A stretch of 64,000 nt of DNA, taken from contig NC_087074.1 of the NCBI RefSeq assembly GCF_026151205.1, positions 14,632,667-14,696,666 of the forward strand, written 5' to 3'. The translations under genes were made by a program, and so were the position numbers. Origin of the DNA: Bolinopsis microptera (Eukaryota; Ctenophora; Tentaculata; Lobata; Bolinopsidae). Below, piece by piece: positions 11,153-23,609 of the stretch (the stretch's first letter is position 1; every line of letters begins with the position of its first letter). The notes under the pieces are model-generated. The model was not told the DNA's origin. It saw nothing but the letters and a program-made list of their open reading frames with translations, and made no database searches.

Positions 11153-11345
11153 ATCTCGCCGCGCACGAAGTGCGCGGCTCCCCCTGTATCGTCAGGACGA
11201 TAATGTGAAACGACCGTGGGGGTGGAACGACCGTGGGGTCGCAATGTGATACAAGTAGCGCGCGCCGCTTGTTCTCGAAATGGCCCGATGGCACGTGCTA
11301 CGAAGTAGCGCGCGCCGGGCCAGATCATTAACAATGGTCAAGGTA
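11153..11345 (+). repeat. GC-rich nested-hairpin repeat, copy 1
   Basis: Successive short inverted repeats are visible: GCCGCGCAC/GTGCGCGGC, TATCGTC/GACGATA, and CCGTGGGGGT blocks with GTGATACAA. They are followed by two GTAGCGCGCGCCG motifs around TGCTACGAAGTAGCGCGC. Related copies lie at 13962-14480, 29970-30250 and (opposite strand) 42933-43006. The GC content is far above the surroundings. No coding capacity is supported. Confidence 0.7.
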
Positions 11346-11560
11346 TTATACCATATTATACAGCTCAATAAGAATTTTGTAATTTAAGTGTTAAAAATCG
11401 TTCATTATCAATTATGTAACTAGTAATGTTTTACCTGAGGACCCCAGGCTATTATGTTCATTAACATATAATAATAGAATAAAGATTTGGCGGAATGACA
11501 GGCTGAGCGCGGCCCAGTAAGTAATGTTGTCCATTGTCGGCATCAATATAACATTAAAAA
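11346..11560. repeat. Spacer with a dispersed repeat copy
   Basis: The segment 11430-11515 is the inverse partner of 6340-6415 (CCTGAGGACCCCAG through GACAGGCTGAGCGCGGCCC). Nothing else is recognised. Confidence 0.5.
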
Positions 11561-11565
11561 TCTTT

Positions 11566-13765
11566 GATTGACGATGTCAATCCGTCGAGATCGTTGCTGA
11601 TCTCGCGAAGCAAAAATGCTAGTTCATAGTTTGCGCTGCGCGTCAAACTAGCGGCGAAGTCCTCCAAAAACAAGAATTTCGCCGCAGTTACACCACGCAC
11701 GATTAATTTTCCCTGCTTAAACCGTTAATATTTGCACCGAAAAGTTAATTTTAACGATTAATAAAAATTAGATATTGGATTATTTTGTTGTTAAAAAGTT
11801 GCAATATTTTCATCGTAATTTGTTATTGCGTGTAATCGAATATTTAGTACGCCGCGCACAAATTTTGGGCTAATTTGATTTGAACGGCATCGTTTGACAC
11901 TTGAAATTCGCGTTTGATAATGTAATTAACTAACACATGCCGAGCGTCGCGCGCAGCATAACGGACACTTCCTCTACTCATAATTATAGGGGAGTGGTCT
12001 ATATTGCGAAGGAGCAGACTTTTGTCATCATCGCAGGTCCATCGGGATAGCTCATATATCCAAACCCGATTACTTATTCCCTACGATCTTTTTGCCTTCG
12101 GCAAGAGCAGGGAAAAAAATTTATGTTAAATTTTTTAAATGCTAGTAAAGTGGACGTAGTTAAATAATTTATATAGCAATGCGATATGCAATAGTATAGC
12201 AAGGAAATGCAACAAATTGAGAAAAGAATTATTTAATTGACGATGTCAATTCATCGCAGCTCGGCGCGGTATTAATTGACGATGTCAATTCATGGCAGCT
12301 TGGCGCGGCACAGTCAATTGTAGCGCGATGCGTTACTGTGCTACTGTGGCTAGATCGGCGAGATGCGCTACTGTGCCGCGCCGAGCTGCCATGAATTGAC
12401 ATCGTCAATTAACACAGTCAACAGTAGCGCATCGCGCTAAAAGGCGCGGCACAGTAGCGCATCTCGCCGCGATCTAGCAGTCGTTCTCGCATGCGAGAAT
12501 CATAATTGAGTGCGCGGCCGGTTCACTTAACCATGTGCTTTCGCGCCACTGCGGGCGCGCTTGTTTCACAAGTGAGGCGGTCGGCGCGCGCTACTGCAAG
12601 CGCAAGGGCTCTGGATAGAGCAACGCGGCCGGCACAGTAACGCATCGCCTATATAAAATGAAACAATGAAAGTCAAAACGGCCGCCGGCCCGCCTTGCTC
12701 TATCCAGAGCCCTTGCGCTTGCAGTAGCGCGCACCGGCCGCCTCACGGCGGTTATTGACTTGTGAAACAAGGGCGCACGCAGTGGTGCGAAAGCGCATGG
12801 TTAGGTGGAGGCCCGCCTATTGTAGCGCGATGCACTACTGGGTCGCGCGCGCATCAAATAATGCTTCTCGCAACCACTTTTCGCAACCACTTCGGTAGAT
12901 CGGCGAAATGCACCACTGTGCCTCACCGAGCTGCGAAGGATTGACATCGTGAATCAAGCCCGCCTAGTAATACATAATGTGTCGTTGATTGACCATGCCA
13001 ATAACCTTTTTAGACCGTTGCTTTGCGAATTAACAAAGCAACGATCCCGTCATTTTTACTTTTATGCAAACTAAAATAATATCAGTTTGCGCGGCGTGTC
13101 AAAACGGCGAAGTCCTCCAAAATATTTCGATTTTATTTGTTAATTTTATCATTTATCCAGCTGCTTTAATTTTAACCGACGATGTCAATTCATCGCAGCT
13201 CGGCGCGGCACAGTAGCGCATTTTGTTGATTCACGATGTCAATCCTTCGCAGCTCGGTGAGGCACAGTGGTGCATCTCGCCGATCTACCGAAGTGGTTGC
13301 GAGAAGAATTATTTGATGCGCGGCGCGACCCATTAGTGCATTGCGCTACAACGCATTTTGCCGATCTAGCTGTGAGAAGCCTCATTGAGTGCGCGGCGCG
13401 GCACAGTAACGCATCGCACTACAATGTTGTTTTCCTAATGTATTGATTCACGATGTCAATCCTTCGCAGCTCGGTGAGGCACAGTGGTGAATTTCGCCGA
13501 TCTACCGAAATTGTGAGATGGTGGTTGCGCGCGAGAAGGATTATTTTATGCGCGGCGCGACCCAGTAGTGCATCGCGCTACAATACAATGTACAACTTCA
13601 ATTTAAAATTAAAATTTTTTAATTTGTCGGATATGCAAAAATAAATGAACTGTTAAGGTTTTTCAAAAATTTTAAAAATATGTTTTAAATTTTGGCTTTT
13701 AATTATTTTAGTTTTAAAAATCAATTTAAAATTTCGAAGTTTATTTAATTGACGATATCAATCCT
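11566..13765. repeat. Cluster of nested fold-back elements sharing a GATTGACGATGTCAATC-type palindrome
   Basis: The palindrome or a close variant occurs at about 11566, 12235, 12274, 12394, 12940, 13175, 13228, 13445 and 13747, in both orientations. Most copies are followed by a GCAGCTCGG-type block and a GGCACAGTAGCGCAT or GGCACAGTGGTGCAT block. A large hairpin has arms of about 100-113 bp at 12531-12631 and 12688-12800, matching through GGGCTCTGGATAGAGCAA and its reverse. A ~130 bp unit at 12820-12957 recurs inverted at 13228-13352 and again at 13443-13585. The GC-rich units are set in AT-rich DNA. This is best explained by repeated insertion of one short TIR family into itself. No gene is supported. 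Confidence 0.75.
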
Positions 13766-13961
13766 TCTTATCTAGTGTGCTCCAGTAGTAGTGAGTAGTG
13801 GTCCAGTATAGTGAACTTTTTCTGATCTATCTGTGGTCATGTTCGTCGCGTTACTTCGTTATTGGATGCGTGGCGCGGCCCAGTAGTACATTGCGCTACA
13901 AATATTTTTGGCAAAACAATTTTATCCCCTTGAAAATTGAACATCTATGTTCCATTTGTTA

Positions 13962-14480
13962 TACGTTGTATGACCCGCCGTGCACGAGTACGCGGCTCCT
14001 CCTGTATCGTCGAAACTCTACAGGGGTCACTATAGCGCTCCTACTAAATTGCTCGCCCAAATTTTAAGAAAATTCTTATGAAAAGGCCCTTTAGGCATGA
14101 AAGTGATCTGAATCGGTGTATTTTTGGACGCTGTTTCCGAATCACCCCCCATGACGTAGTATAGGGTTAAAATGCTTTTCTGGAGAGTTATGGGCAAAAA
14201 ACCGTTTTGGTCACGTGACAGGCTAGTAAAACGTGAATTCGATTATATAGGGCTCGGGTTAGGGTTAGGGTTGTAGTTAAGATTATGGATAGCTTCGGGG
14301 TCATGGTTAGGGTTGGGATTAGGGTTTATGTAAAACCGTTTTGTACGGCTGCAAAACCTAAAAAACCAAAGTCACGTGAAATTTTTGGGCGAGCGATTTA
14401 GTAAGAGCCTCACTATAGTGAAGCGACAGTGGGGGTCACCACGTGATACAATGTTCCATGATCGAACAGTCGTTCTTAAT
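13962..14480 (+). repeat. GC-rich hairpin repeat, copy 2, split by a small insertion
   Basis: ATACGTTGTATGACCCGCCG is followed by a degenerate GCACGAGTACGCGG hairpin and CCTGTATCGTC. A 374 bp element (14036-14409) interrupts it, after which the host repeat resumes with CGACAGTGGGGGTCACCACG and GTGATACAATG. Downstream bases 14495-14585 match 30280-30320 and 43010-43070 (GCAGTTGAACTCATATTTG and TCGAAAGAGGGATTG), extending the family. Confidence 0.65.
14036..14409. mobile_element. Mutator-like MITE with 9 bp target duplication and TTAGGG-rich core
   Basis: The direct repeat TCACTATAG flanks the element (14027-14035 and 14410-14418). The ends are inverted: CTACTAAATTGCTCGCCC on the left and the complement of GGGCGAGCGATTTAGTAAG on the right, about 35 bp with a few mismatches. 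A 9 bp duplication is typical of the Mutator superfamily; an 8 bp reading (CACTATAG) would suggest hAT. The interior holds GGGTTAGGGTTAGGGTT and more diffuse GGTTAGGGTTGGGATTAGGG blocks. No transposase is encoded. Confidence 0.7.
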
Positions 14481-14689
14481 TAATAATTATATAATGCACA
14501 TCATGATGGCATGAGATTGAATGGAATAATATGCAGTTGAACTCATATTTGTCGAAAGAGGGATTGAAAATAATAATATTATATTTAAGCTTGCCGTACG
14601 TTGTATACGTAGTAGGCTAGGCTTGCCACGCACGAGTGCGGATGATGATTAATCACTCTACACTCGACTGTCACGTGACTTTTTTAACC

Positions 14690-14760
14690 CGTTCTCTAGC
14701 TGGTTCTGAACGACTTTTCGAAACCCTAACCCTCTTATCTGATCCCAACCCTAACCCTAG
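14690..14760 (-). repeat. Short telomere-like CCCTAA block
   Basis: AACCCTAACCC and CCCAACCCTAACCCTAG lie at about 14721-14760, in the opposite sense to the TTAGGG block inside the element at 14036-14409. These are a few degenerate units only, so they are interstitial telomere-like sequence and not a telomere. Confidence 0.6.
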
Positions 14761-15046
14761 TTAACAGGAGTATTTTAAATTCAATACGTTCTTGTACCTT
14801 GAGCCAATGAAGTTCTTTTATGTAGGGATCAATTTCTTCTCTCTTCTTTAGACCTTTGACTAAGCGGCATGCTCTGTTTTGCAGAGATTGTAGCTGTTTC
14901 AAAACAGAATGATTAGCTTCAAAGTAAAGTGCATTACAGTTGTTGTTTTCTTTTCTTGAGTCAAGGGAACTGATGATAAGAGATTGCACGATGATTTGCA
15001 TTTGAGTTTCAGAGAGGAATGGTTTCATTTTTGCAATATTTCGCAT
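14735..15046 (-). pseudogene. Reverse transcriptase C-terminal fragment (CR1/L2-like LINE)
   Basis: The minus frame contains AKMKPFLSETQMQIIVQSLI, then LQSLQNRACRLVKGLKKREE and ELHWLKVQERIEFK. This is the region after the RT catalytic core in CR1/L2-type LINE proteins (ISSLDYCNALYY, NIQNRACRL, LHWLKVxxRIxFK in the better copy at 16205-16822). A short run after SSLD differs from that copy, and the frame dies after RIEFKILLL. No endonuclease or FADD motif is present, so it is a dead remnant. Confidence 0.75.
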
Positions 15047-16198
15047 CTTGTGGCAGTTTGCAGGGTGATGTGTTGGTTGTCGAATATGTCATTGACAGAG
15101 AGGTAGTAGTCCTGGAAATATTGACCTCTAATTTGGGCAATAGCCGGACACTGTCCGAGGAAGTGTGAGACAGTTTCCTCTCCGTCGCCGCACATAGGAC
15201 AAGCACTGGTGTTTGATTTGCAAATGGTGTGAAGGTGTTTATTTAGGCCGCAGTGACCCGTGATGAGGTGAACTGCAGTTCTGTAATCTTGTCTGTTGTT
15301 GCTGAGTGTAGTGTTGAGGTTTTTGATGATTTTGGCGTGCTTGTGGCCGAGTGTCAGTTTGGTGTGTCTGGGACCGTCAGTTAACCAAGTTTCCTGATTC
15401 AGTCTGTTGACTTTGTTGTCGATTTGACGCTTGATGTAGGATTGTGGAATTGGACACTTTAAAGTGGATTCACTGACTGTACCAAGCTTGGCCAGCTCAT
15501 CTGCTTTTTCGTTCCCCCACAATCCGATGTGTGCTGCAATCCATCGTATCTCTAGCGTGTTGTTGGATCCAAGTGAATTACAGTAAGAGAGTCGTAACAA
15601 TCTCTTGTAGTTCTACTCCGCGTTGAAAGTGCAGAGAGAGCTTGAATAGATGATAGACTGTCAGACCATATGATGATATGTGTGTTGGTATATGTAGATA
15701 AATATTTGCAAGCTTCAATGATGGCGGTGAGCTCTGTTTGGTAAACAGTGAGCTTGAATGATCTTTCTTCAAAGATCGTGTTATTATTGTCAGTTGTGAT
15801 GATGTAGCCAGCCCCGCTTCCAAAGTCTGTGAGTGACCCGTCTGTGTAGCAGGTGATCGTTTCACTGGTAATATTGTCGATGGTGTTTTGAAGTGAGTTT
15901 CTATATTCCGTGTTATCAGCACCAGGAGTTGTGACGGTGAAGTGCCGTCCCAGCATCATGGTAGGTACTGTTAGATCTCTCGTTGCTCTAGGTAAGATAA
16001 TGAGATCTGCCATGAATTGTTTGTTGATAGTTGTATGATTTTTGATAACTTTCCCTTCCTGAAGGTGATAGTTTCAAGAGTGAGGCTGCCGTATGCTTGT
16101 AGCCTGGCTGCGCCCTTTGCTGCTTCGCCTTGCAGGAACAGTATAATGTCGGGAGTGTCGGTGAGGTGATTCAGTGCGATAAAGGGTGTGCTTGGCAC
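15030..16198 (-). pseudogene. RNase H and C-terminal zinc-knuckle part of an I-type LINE (frameshifted)
   Basis: Two frames must be joined. The upstream frame carries the RNase H motifs CYTDGSLTDFGSGAG, VYQTELTAIIEA and IIWSDSLSSIQAL. After a shift near 15570-15600 the downstream frame carries IRWIAAHIGLWGNEKADELA, with the final catalytic His and Asp, and CPMCGDGEETVSHFLGQCP, a Cys/His knuckle. A preceding piece (15971-16198) reads like the linker before RNase H. RNase H followed by such a knuckle is typical of I/ingi-type LINE ORF2 tails. Endonuclease and RT are missing. The fragment abuts CR1/L2-like fragments of opposite orientation at both ends. Confidence 0.8.
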
Positions 16199-16204
16199 AG
16201 GCTG

Positions 16205-16822
16205 TCACCTGTTGCAAAGAACCTCGGATTTCGTCTCGACTCTCAACTAAACTTTAGTGAGCAAATCAAGCAACTTAAAACATTGTGTTTCCTGAAACTA
16301 AGAGACCTTGCTAAGATGAAAACATTCCTCACAACCAAACAGATGGGAACACTGACTCAAGCAATTGTAATCTCATCGCTTGACTACTGCAATGCGCTTT
16401 ACTATGGTTGTAGTCAAGCCTCAATTGCGCAGCTGCAGAACATTCAAAACCGAGCATGCCGTCTGGTTTTTGAATTAAAGAAGAGAGATTCAGCCGAGGA
16501 GAAGCTCAAATCCCTTCATTGGCTCAAGGTGAAGGAGAGGATTGAGTTTAAGTTATGTTTACTGATTTTCAAAGCAGTCAATGGTGTTGCTCCTGCATAT
16601 CTGTGTGATCTAGTAACATTTGTTAGTTCGAGTAGCAGAAGAACTTCCTCCTTACACCTACCTGTTGGATCTACAAGATCGTACCCAAGAGCGTTTCAGA
16701 CTGTTGCTCCGAAAATCTGGAACCAACTACCAATTGAAATTAAGACTTGTTCTGATGTTGATCTGTTCAAAACATTATTAAAAACTCACCTGTTCAAGAA
16801 AATTTATGGCATGAGTGATTAA
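16205..16822 (+). pseudogene. Reverse transcriptase C-terminal fragment (CR1/L2-like LINE)
   Basis: About 205 residues are open from LGFRLDSQLNFSEQIK to the stop after KKIYGMSD. Landmarks are ISSLDYCNALYYG, NIQNRACRLV, LHWLKVKERIEFK and the C-terminal AFQTVAPKIWNQLPIEIK, characteristic of the thumb and tail of CR1/L2-type LINE proteins. The catalytic core is absent, so the copy is 5' truncated. The 3' flank continues into AT-rich DNA and the duplicated segment at 16935. Confidence 0.85.
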
Positions 16823-16934
16823 TTGACAGTATAACTTTATGTTATTTGCTTAAACTGTTTAGGATGCAACCTAATGTCATGATATTTTTGAACTTATTAG
16901 CAATTAGACTGTTAGCTCTTATGTTAAATGTTTT

Positions 16935-17775
16935 TTTTAAAGCTGGATTTAATCTATGTAATTTATTATGATTATTATATATATTATGGTCTCAATTAGA
17001 GGTCTCGACTGTATAGCCTTCGGCATACCAGTACCTATCTGCCCTGATATGATGACTTGATGTGTGACCCCATCCTGCCATGGCAATTAACTAGCAATTA
17101 CATTTTATGTCGTAATTACCAGGCCTTGATTATCTCTGAGAGCCTTGGATGTGCTACCAGCTTACAGATGCTCTACAGCTTTTGCAGAGTGAGCAACCTG
17201 GTGGCGCAACAAATTGAATGAGAAAACTTTTTTTCCCTAATTTTTTACAGATACAAGAATTCATTTATAGTATGGCAGGTGCCCTTTGAATGTCTTACTT
17301 TGAAGTTGTCGACGTTTTTGTCGTGGTCACAGATCACAGTGTCTATATTTTGGTTGGTTGCCAGAAACTATTTGGCCCACTCAAAGCCATTATATCTGTC
17401 TACATTCTCTTTATTTGATATAGATAAATAAAAAACCACTGTGTTAGCTTGTTCCAATTTATCCATTGTTTTCAATGAATAATGTACGTGTTATTTATTG
17501 TATCATTCACAAGTTTTTTACCGAATAGATTCATGACACAATGTCTGAAGAGACCGAAGTAGTGTGTCTTACAAACCCCTTCAAACCAATTCAACCAGGA
17601 ATTGTGAAAATGGAGCGCACCGATGACATTCAGGTGATGGTTTTTTAGGTTTTTAATTCCTAATCAAATCAATCTTTTTTGGGAACAATGATGAACTTAT
17701 AACAATATCATCTGCACTGTGTGTTTAAGATCCATTGTGTTCTTTTTAAAAAAAATTTTCTCACTGTTTAAACAC
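16935..17775 (+). repeat. Segmental duplication, copy 1 (partner at 52511-53505)
   Basis: The two segments match from GATTTAATCTATGTAATTTA through GGTCTCAATTAGAGGTCTCG and a copied ATG exon to TGATGGTTTTTTAGGTTTTT and CACTGTGTGTTTAAGA. Identity is high by eye, with a few substitutions and small indels. Copy 2 carries an extra ~150 bp insertion. The left part resembles a LINE 3' tail; the right part carries a host-like first exon. Confidence 0.85.
17541..17633 (+). CDS. Duplicated first coding exon (orphan copy)
   Basis: An ATG opens 31 codons beginning MSEETEVVCLTNPFKPIQPG and ends at CAG followed by GTGATG as donor. The exon at 53277-53369 encodes the same peptide and there leads into further phase-compatible exons. 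Here I see no following exons before the hairpin element at 18.4 kb, so this is probably an orphan duplicate. The region 17634-18400 is otherwise AT-rich, with a plus-strand chance ORF at 18202-18417. Confidence 0.45.
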
Positions 17776-18411
17776 CTGTTTATATTACAATTTCGCAATA
17801 TAAAGGGGCAAATTATGGAATACGTTTCTTGAACAGTCAAATGCACGGTAAAATAGGTTCTCTCGCTCAATAAATCCTCAATTGAAGAATTCTATCATGA
17901 AGGCCAACACCCAACTACAATATTAACTGTGCAGGACTTAAACTTCAACACTTTCCTATGAAAAGACCCCCTAGTTATATTATATCTTTTAACATTTAAA
18001 CACCTGTCACTCACATCTATATACACCAAAAAGAAAAAAGATTCCTTCAATCATTACATATACGCACACTCACTCCACCAAACACGCACACAACCCATTG
18101 AAGAAGGTTACACGCGGGGTACCGATCGCTTAATCCGAAGGGGAAATGGAATACATTACGTTACGCGACGATTTACGTCTTGGTAGCTAAAATTATTTCA
18201 AGTGCATTGTCCAGAGCGACAACAAATGCCGCGCCGCGAGCGCTGCGCGGCTCTCTTATTCCACCACTTCATGTTTTACATCGTACCAGGTCCAATGATG
18301 AGGTCTGATCGTCTCTTCTTATACAGCGTTCGATGTCTTGTGAAGGGTAAAATGGTTGATATCCCTGATCAGGGCAAGAGTGTTGAGTGTTATCGGGATT
18401 ATTTCTTTAGT

Positions 18412-18905
18412 AAGTAGGAACAGCAATACTAAGGTAATTGGACTACTGGCGGACCCTCTAACGGCCAAACCTTGATAACAAAGCCGCAGCAAGGTTACGG
18501 TTGAACGGTAGTTTAAAAGCGCTTAAGGGACATAACGTCACATTGGTAGAGCAACATCATGTAGTGGATGTCTTAAGAAATGACGGATAGGAGAATGTTA
18601 GGTGCTCCCTTTATAAATCGTCTTTTTCTCCGATAATAGTTGACATCAAGTTGACAAAAAAAAAATTCAAGACTTGATGTCAACTTATTATCCGGAGAAA
18701 AAGACGATTTATAAAGGGACAACAATAACATTCTACCTACTCCTCATTACTTAATACATCCACTACAGATTGCTCTACCAATTGACTATGTCCCTTTAAG
18801 CGCTTTTACAACTACCGTCACCGAACCTTGCTGCGGCTATTGTTAACAAGGTTTGCCGTAGAGGGTCCGCAGTAGTCCCATTACCTAAGTATTGCTGTTT
18901 CCACT
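18412..18905. mobile_element. Large fold-back (hairpin) element
   Basis: The left arm (18412-about 18650) and right arm (about 18670-18905) are inverted copies of about 240 bp around a loop of roughly 20 bases. Ends read GGAACAGCAATACTAAGGTA and, inverted, GGAAACAGCAATACTTAGGTA. Shared internal blocks include GGACCCTCTA, GCCGCAGCAAGGTT and TTTATAAATCGTCTTTTTCT. The arms differ by many small indels. A TTGGTAGAGCAA block in each arm recalls a tRNA A-box region. I could not find a target duplication. Confidence 0.8.
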
Positions 18906-19105
18906 ATAAAAGTACCAGGCAATGGTTCAGTTAATAATTGGTAAGGGCACAGCCTGTCAAAAACCCTTTCGATGAATCCGTCGACACCGCCTGAAGGAGA
19001 CTGCAAATAACGATCTTCGTGTAATTCAACGTGATAAGCTTGCAGCTCCGATGTCAAGTATTCATCCTGGTGTCGCATGCTTGAACTGGTTTTTGGACCT
19101 CTCAT
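18906..19105 (-). other. Possible exon or ORF remnant
   Basis: A minus-strand ATG at 19105 opens a frame beginning MRGPKTSSSMRHQDEYLTSE and reading on through GGVDGFIERVFDRLCPYQLL to the border of the hairpin element. Its amino-acid make-up is protein-like, but no family is recognised and it runs into the hairpin arm after VETAILR. It could be an exon truncated by the element. The stretch 19106-19600 holds nothing I recognise. Confidence 0.25.
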
Positions 19106-19599
19106 TGGCTTCTAATTTATTTATATTGTTATTTAGTATTATGACTGATGTGTACATATACATACGGTATCTAAAAAATTAAGCTATAGCGAGCATATTA
19201 AACAAATCTTTCAAGCAATAATGTATTGCAAGCAGCTTCAACTAAATATTGCATAAAAAAATCATTTAACGTCAAAACTAAATTTATTGAATATGGAAAA
19301 CTAAAATAAAAATTAATGTCAGACCCGTCGCCCACTCTCAGCAGTCCAACCAGGGCTCATAAAAGCTTAACAGCGCCTGGGTCCGTTCACCAACTGTGCT
19401 AATGTGGAGTGGCGGTGTGGTAAGACCCATTTTTAACAGCGTGAATATTTATTAAATTAAAGCGCGCTTAGCATGCTAGCAATACTTGTTTCCCATTTAA
19501 TTTAAATCAATCTAATTTCGGATATATATTTATTGGATTATGTATTGAATTGGTGATAAATAATAAAATTGCTCCTTTTCTCAGAATTTGTCTTTCTCT

Positions 19600-20720
19600 A
19601 TTATTATTTTTATTTTACAAAGAGTATAAATCCCCAACAGCTGCTGAATTATAAGACAAGAGTAACAAAATCTAAATTGCGATCAAAAGGAAATAAAGAC
19701 CGATGCAGGAGAATTGACAGGAATATCACATGGTGCAATTTGTCCAAAATGTGAACTCACTTCCACGAGATGATGAAGTTCTTTGTGGAACCACATCAGA
19801 GAACACTCATGTGTGAAACAATCAATGATATGTCTACTAGAAATGCTTGTAAACTCATTACGATCATCAGTCAGTTTTGGGCATAAGAAAATACTTTCCC
19901 TGTTGGGACAACTTTTAAATGTGAACGATTGTTTTCTTATATACCTGTAGCTGAGAACAGTGATCTTGTTGAAAACATTTACGTATTCAACGGGAGAGAA
20001 ACCCTACAAGTGTAAGGACGTTCATTTTGTATGCTCGGAAAAGTCACTCACATACATATGAGGACTCACACGGAGAAGAGAAACCTACAAGTGTAAGGAA
20101 TGTTTCAAATTCCTTGTGCCAAAAGTCAACTCACCATTACATAGAGATCACACGGAGGAAAACCTACAAGTGTAAGGATTGCTCCCATCAATTCTTGTGC
20201 TCAGAAAGTCTCTCACAATTACATACGAGGACTCACAAACGGGATGAAACCCTACAAGTGCAGCAAAAGAATTTTCATATACTTGTGCTCAAAGAAAGGT
20301 AATCTCACTATTACATATGAAGGACCTCACCCACGGGAGAGAAACCCTACAAGTGTAACCAATTTCATTTTGTAGTGCTTTGAATCGTGATCTCATGAAC
20401 AAATGAGACCACACGGAGAAGAACCCTACAAGTGCAAGGAATGTTCATAACTTTGTGCTCAGAAAGGTAATCTCACATTACCTATTAGGACTCACACGGA
20501 GAGAAACCTTACAAGTGCAAAGAATGTTATACGACATGCTCTACTAAATCACGTCATTAAATAAACAATCACAACTCTCACTGCTGAGAAACCCTAACAG
20601 TGTAAGGAAAGCCTTCATTTTGTTGCTCTGTTAAATCAGTCTTGTCCAACACCAACGTACTCACATGGAAGAGAAACTCTAAAATTGCCAGGAATGTTCT
20701 TATACAACTGTTAAATACTT
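19600..20720 (+). pseudogene. C2H2 zinc-finger gene, tandem copy 1 (indel-broken)
   Basis: The unit starts with a conserved leader (CCCCAACAG, AAGAGTAACAAAAT, GGAAATAAAGA) encoding a CPKC-type segment near TTTGTCCAAAATGTGAA. Finger repeats follow from about 19985, each with the linker CACACGGGAGAGAAACCCTA, CAAGTGTAAGGAATGTTC, then CTCAC and CATATGAGGACTCAC, that is [11 protein letters not shown]...LKKHMRTH. At least seven fingers are visible in three frames. No frame stays open for more than about 90 codons because of one-base insertions and deletions. Either the gene has decayed or the consensus is unpolished across near-identical repeats. Such arrays normally bind DNA as transcription factors. 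Confidence 0.75.
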
Positions 20721-21839
20721 GTTCTGATCTGACTTCTGTTTGTTCTCTATATTAATTTCTCAATATCTCTTGTACAGACTTTTTAACAAGGACTTTGAAC
20801 AAATGATACTCACATTAGCATTCATTATTATATATTGCATCTAAATTATTTGTCACTGCATTAAGGCTTAGAAATATATTCACTGGTCAAACAGATTTCA
20901 AATGTTTAATTAATGAGTATGACAGTAAGGTATATAATAATTTATTTAAATTTTGCATGGGCTATAATATTGACTAGGTAATGAGGTTTAATGAATGAAT
21001 GGAAATTGATTCTAATATAAAATTTAACACTATGTGGTTGGGGCATTTTGCATAGTAAATATGTTTACTACCTCATATAATCATATTATTTGATTGGTAT
21101 TCGATTTACTGATTAAATTCTTAGGAATAGATTATAAATCTCAATTTGGCTTTAGGTGGGTGCCCCCTAAAAGAAACTGGATTCTTCCAGGAAGCATCCG
21201 TGCACCGACCTGGTCTACATTTAATATTTAAATTATTAAACCATTGCATTCTGTATACAGGTGCACGAAAATTTTTTTTCAATCAATCAGTCACATTATT
21301 AGTACCCAGCCTTATCACGGGTAAAGAAATTCAGGTTTAACTTCCACTTTTGTATTATTCGTTTAAACAACGAGGTATGATCAATGATGCCATATTGTTT
21401 AGAAATAATCCTCACAAATGTTTAGAGCTATGTATAAATAAATATTTTCTGAATTTAAAGAAAAGATTTGCCAGTTTAATGCACAAATAAATGAGGAATT
21501 AATCATAATTTTTGATATATATTTATCCGTTAGTTGAATCCCACTGATTTTGTCTTGTCTCAATAGTAGAAATTAGTAATTGTATCGTTTTTTCCACAAT
21601 CTAATATTAGTTGTATTTTTATTATATACTATGATATGACAATTATAACATTGCATATAGCTGCATGGTTACTGATAGAATATGATTGTCTAAGTGGTGG
21701 TCTAATTATAATAATTTAATAATAATCCATTTATTTATACCCACTGGTAATTAAAGATTATTGTTATTTGAACTTTTGAAAGTTTGTGTTACATAGTAAG
21801 TTGGTTATTTTTATTAATCAGTTAAGTATCCAGAAATTT
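20721..21839. repeat. 3' flank of zinc-finger copy 1
   Basis: This AT-rich stretch includes a block (about 21296-21600) beginning GTACCCAGCCTTATCACGG and passing CAACGAGGTATGATCAATGA, AAATAAATGAGGAATTAATC and TTATCCGTTAGTTGAATCC. The block recurs at 23610-23910, with shorter versions at 25165-25440 and 25480-25660. The repeated flanks show that whole genes were duplicated, not only the fingers. Confidence 0.7.
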
Positions 21840-23600
<1,761 letters not shown>

Positions 23601-23609
23601 TTTTATTTA

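Noticed and set aside
11153-11345. Hammerhead-type ribozyme in the GC-rich hairpin repeats
   Set aside because: GAAAC-like words occur, but no CTGANGA core pairs with them in the right layout; the structure is plain inverted repeats.
14262-14335. TTAGGG units taken as a telomere or chromosome end
   Set aside because: Only a few degenerate units lie inside a TIR element with a target duplication, with unique DNA on both sides.
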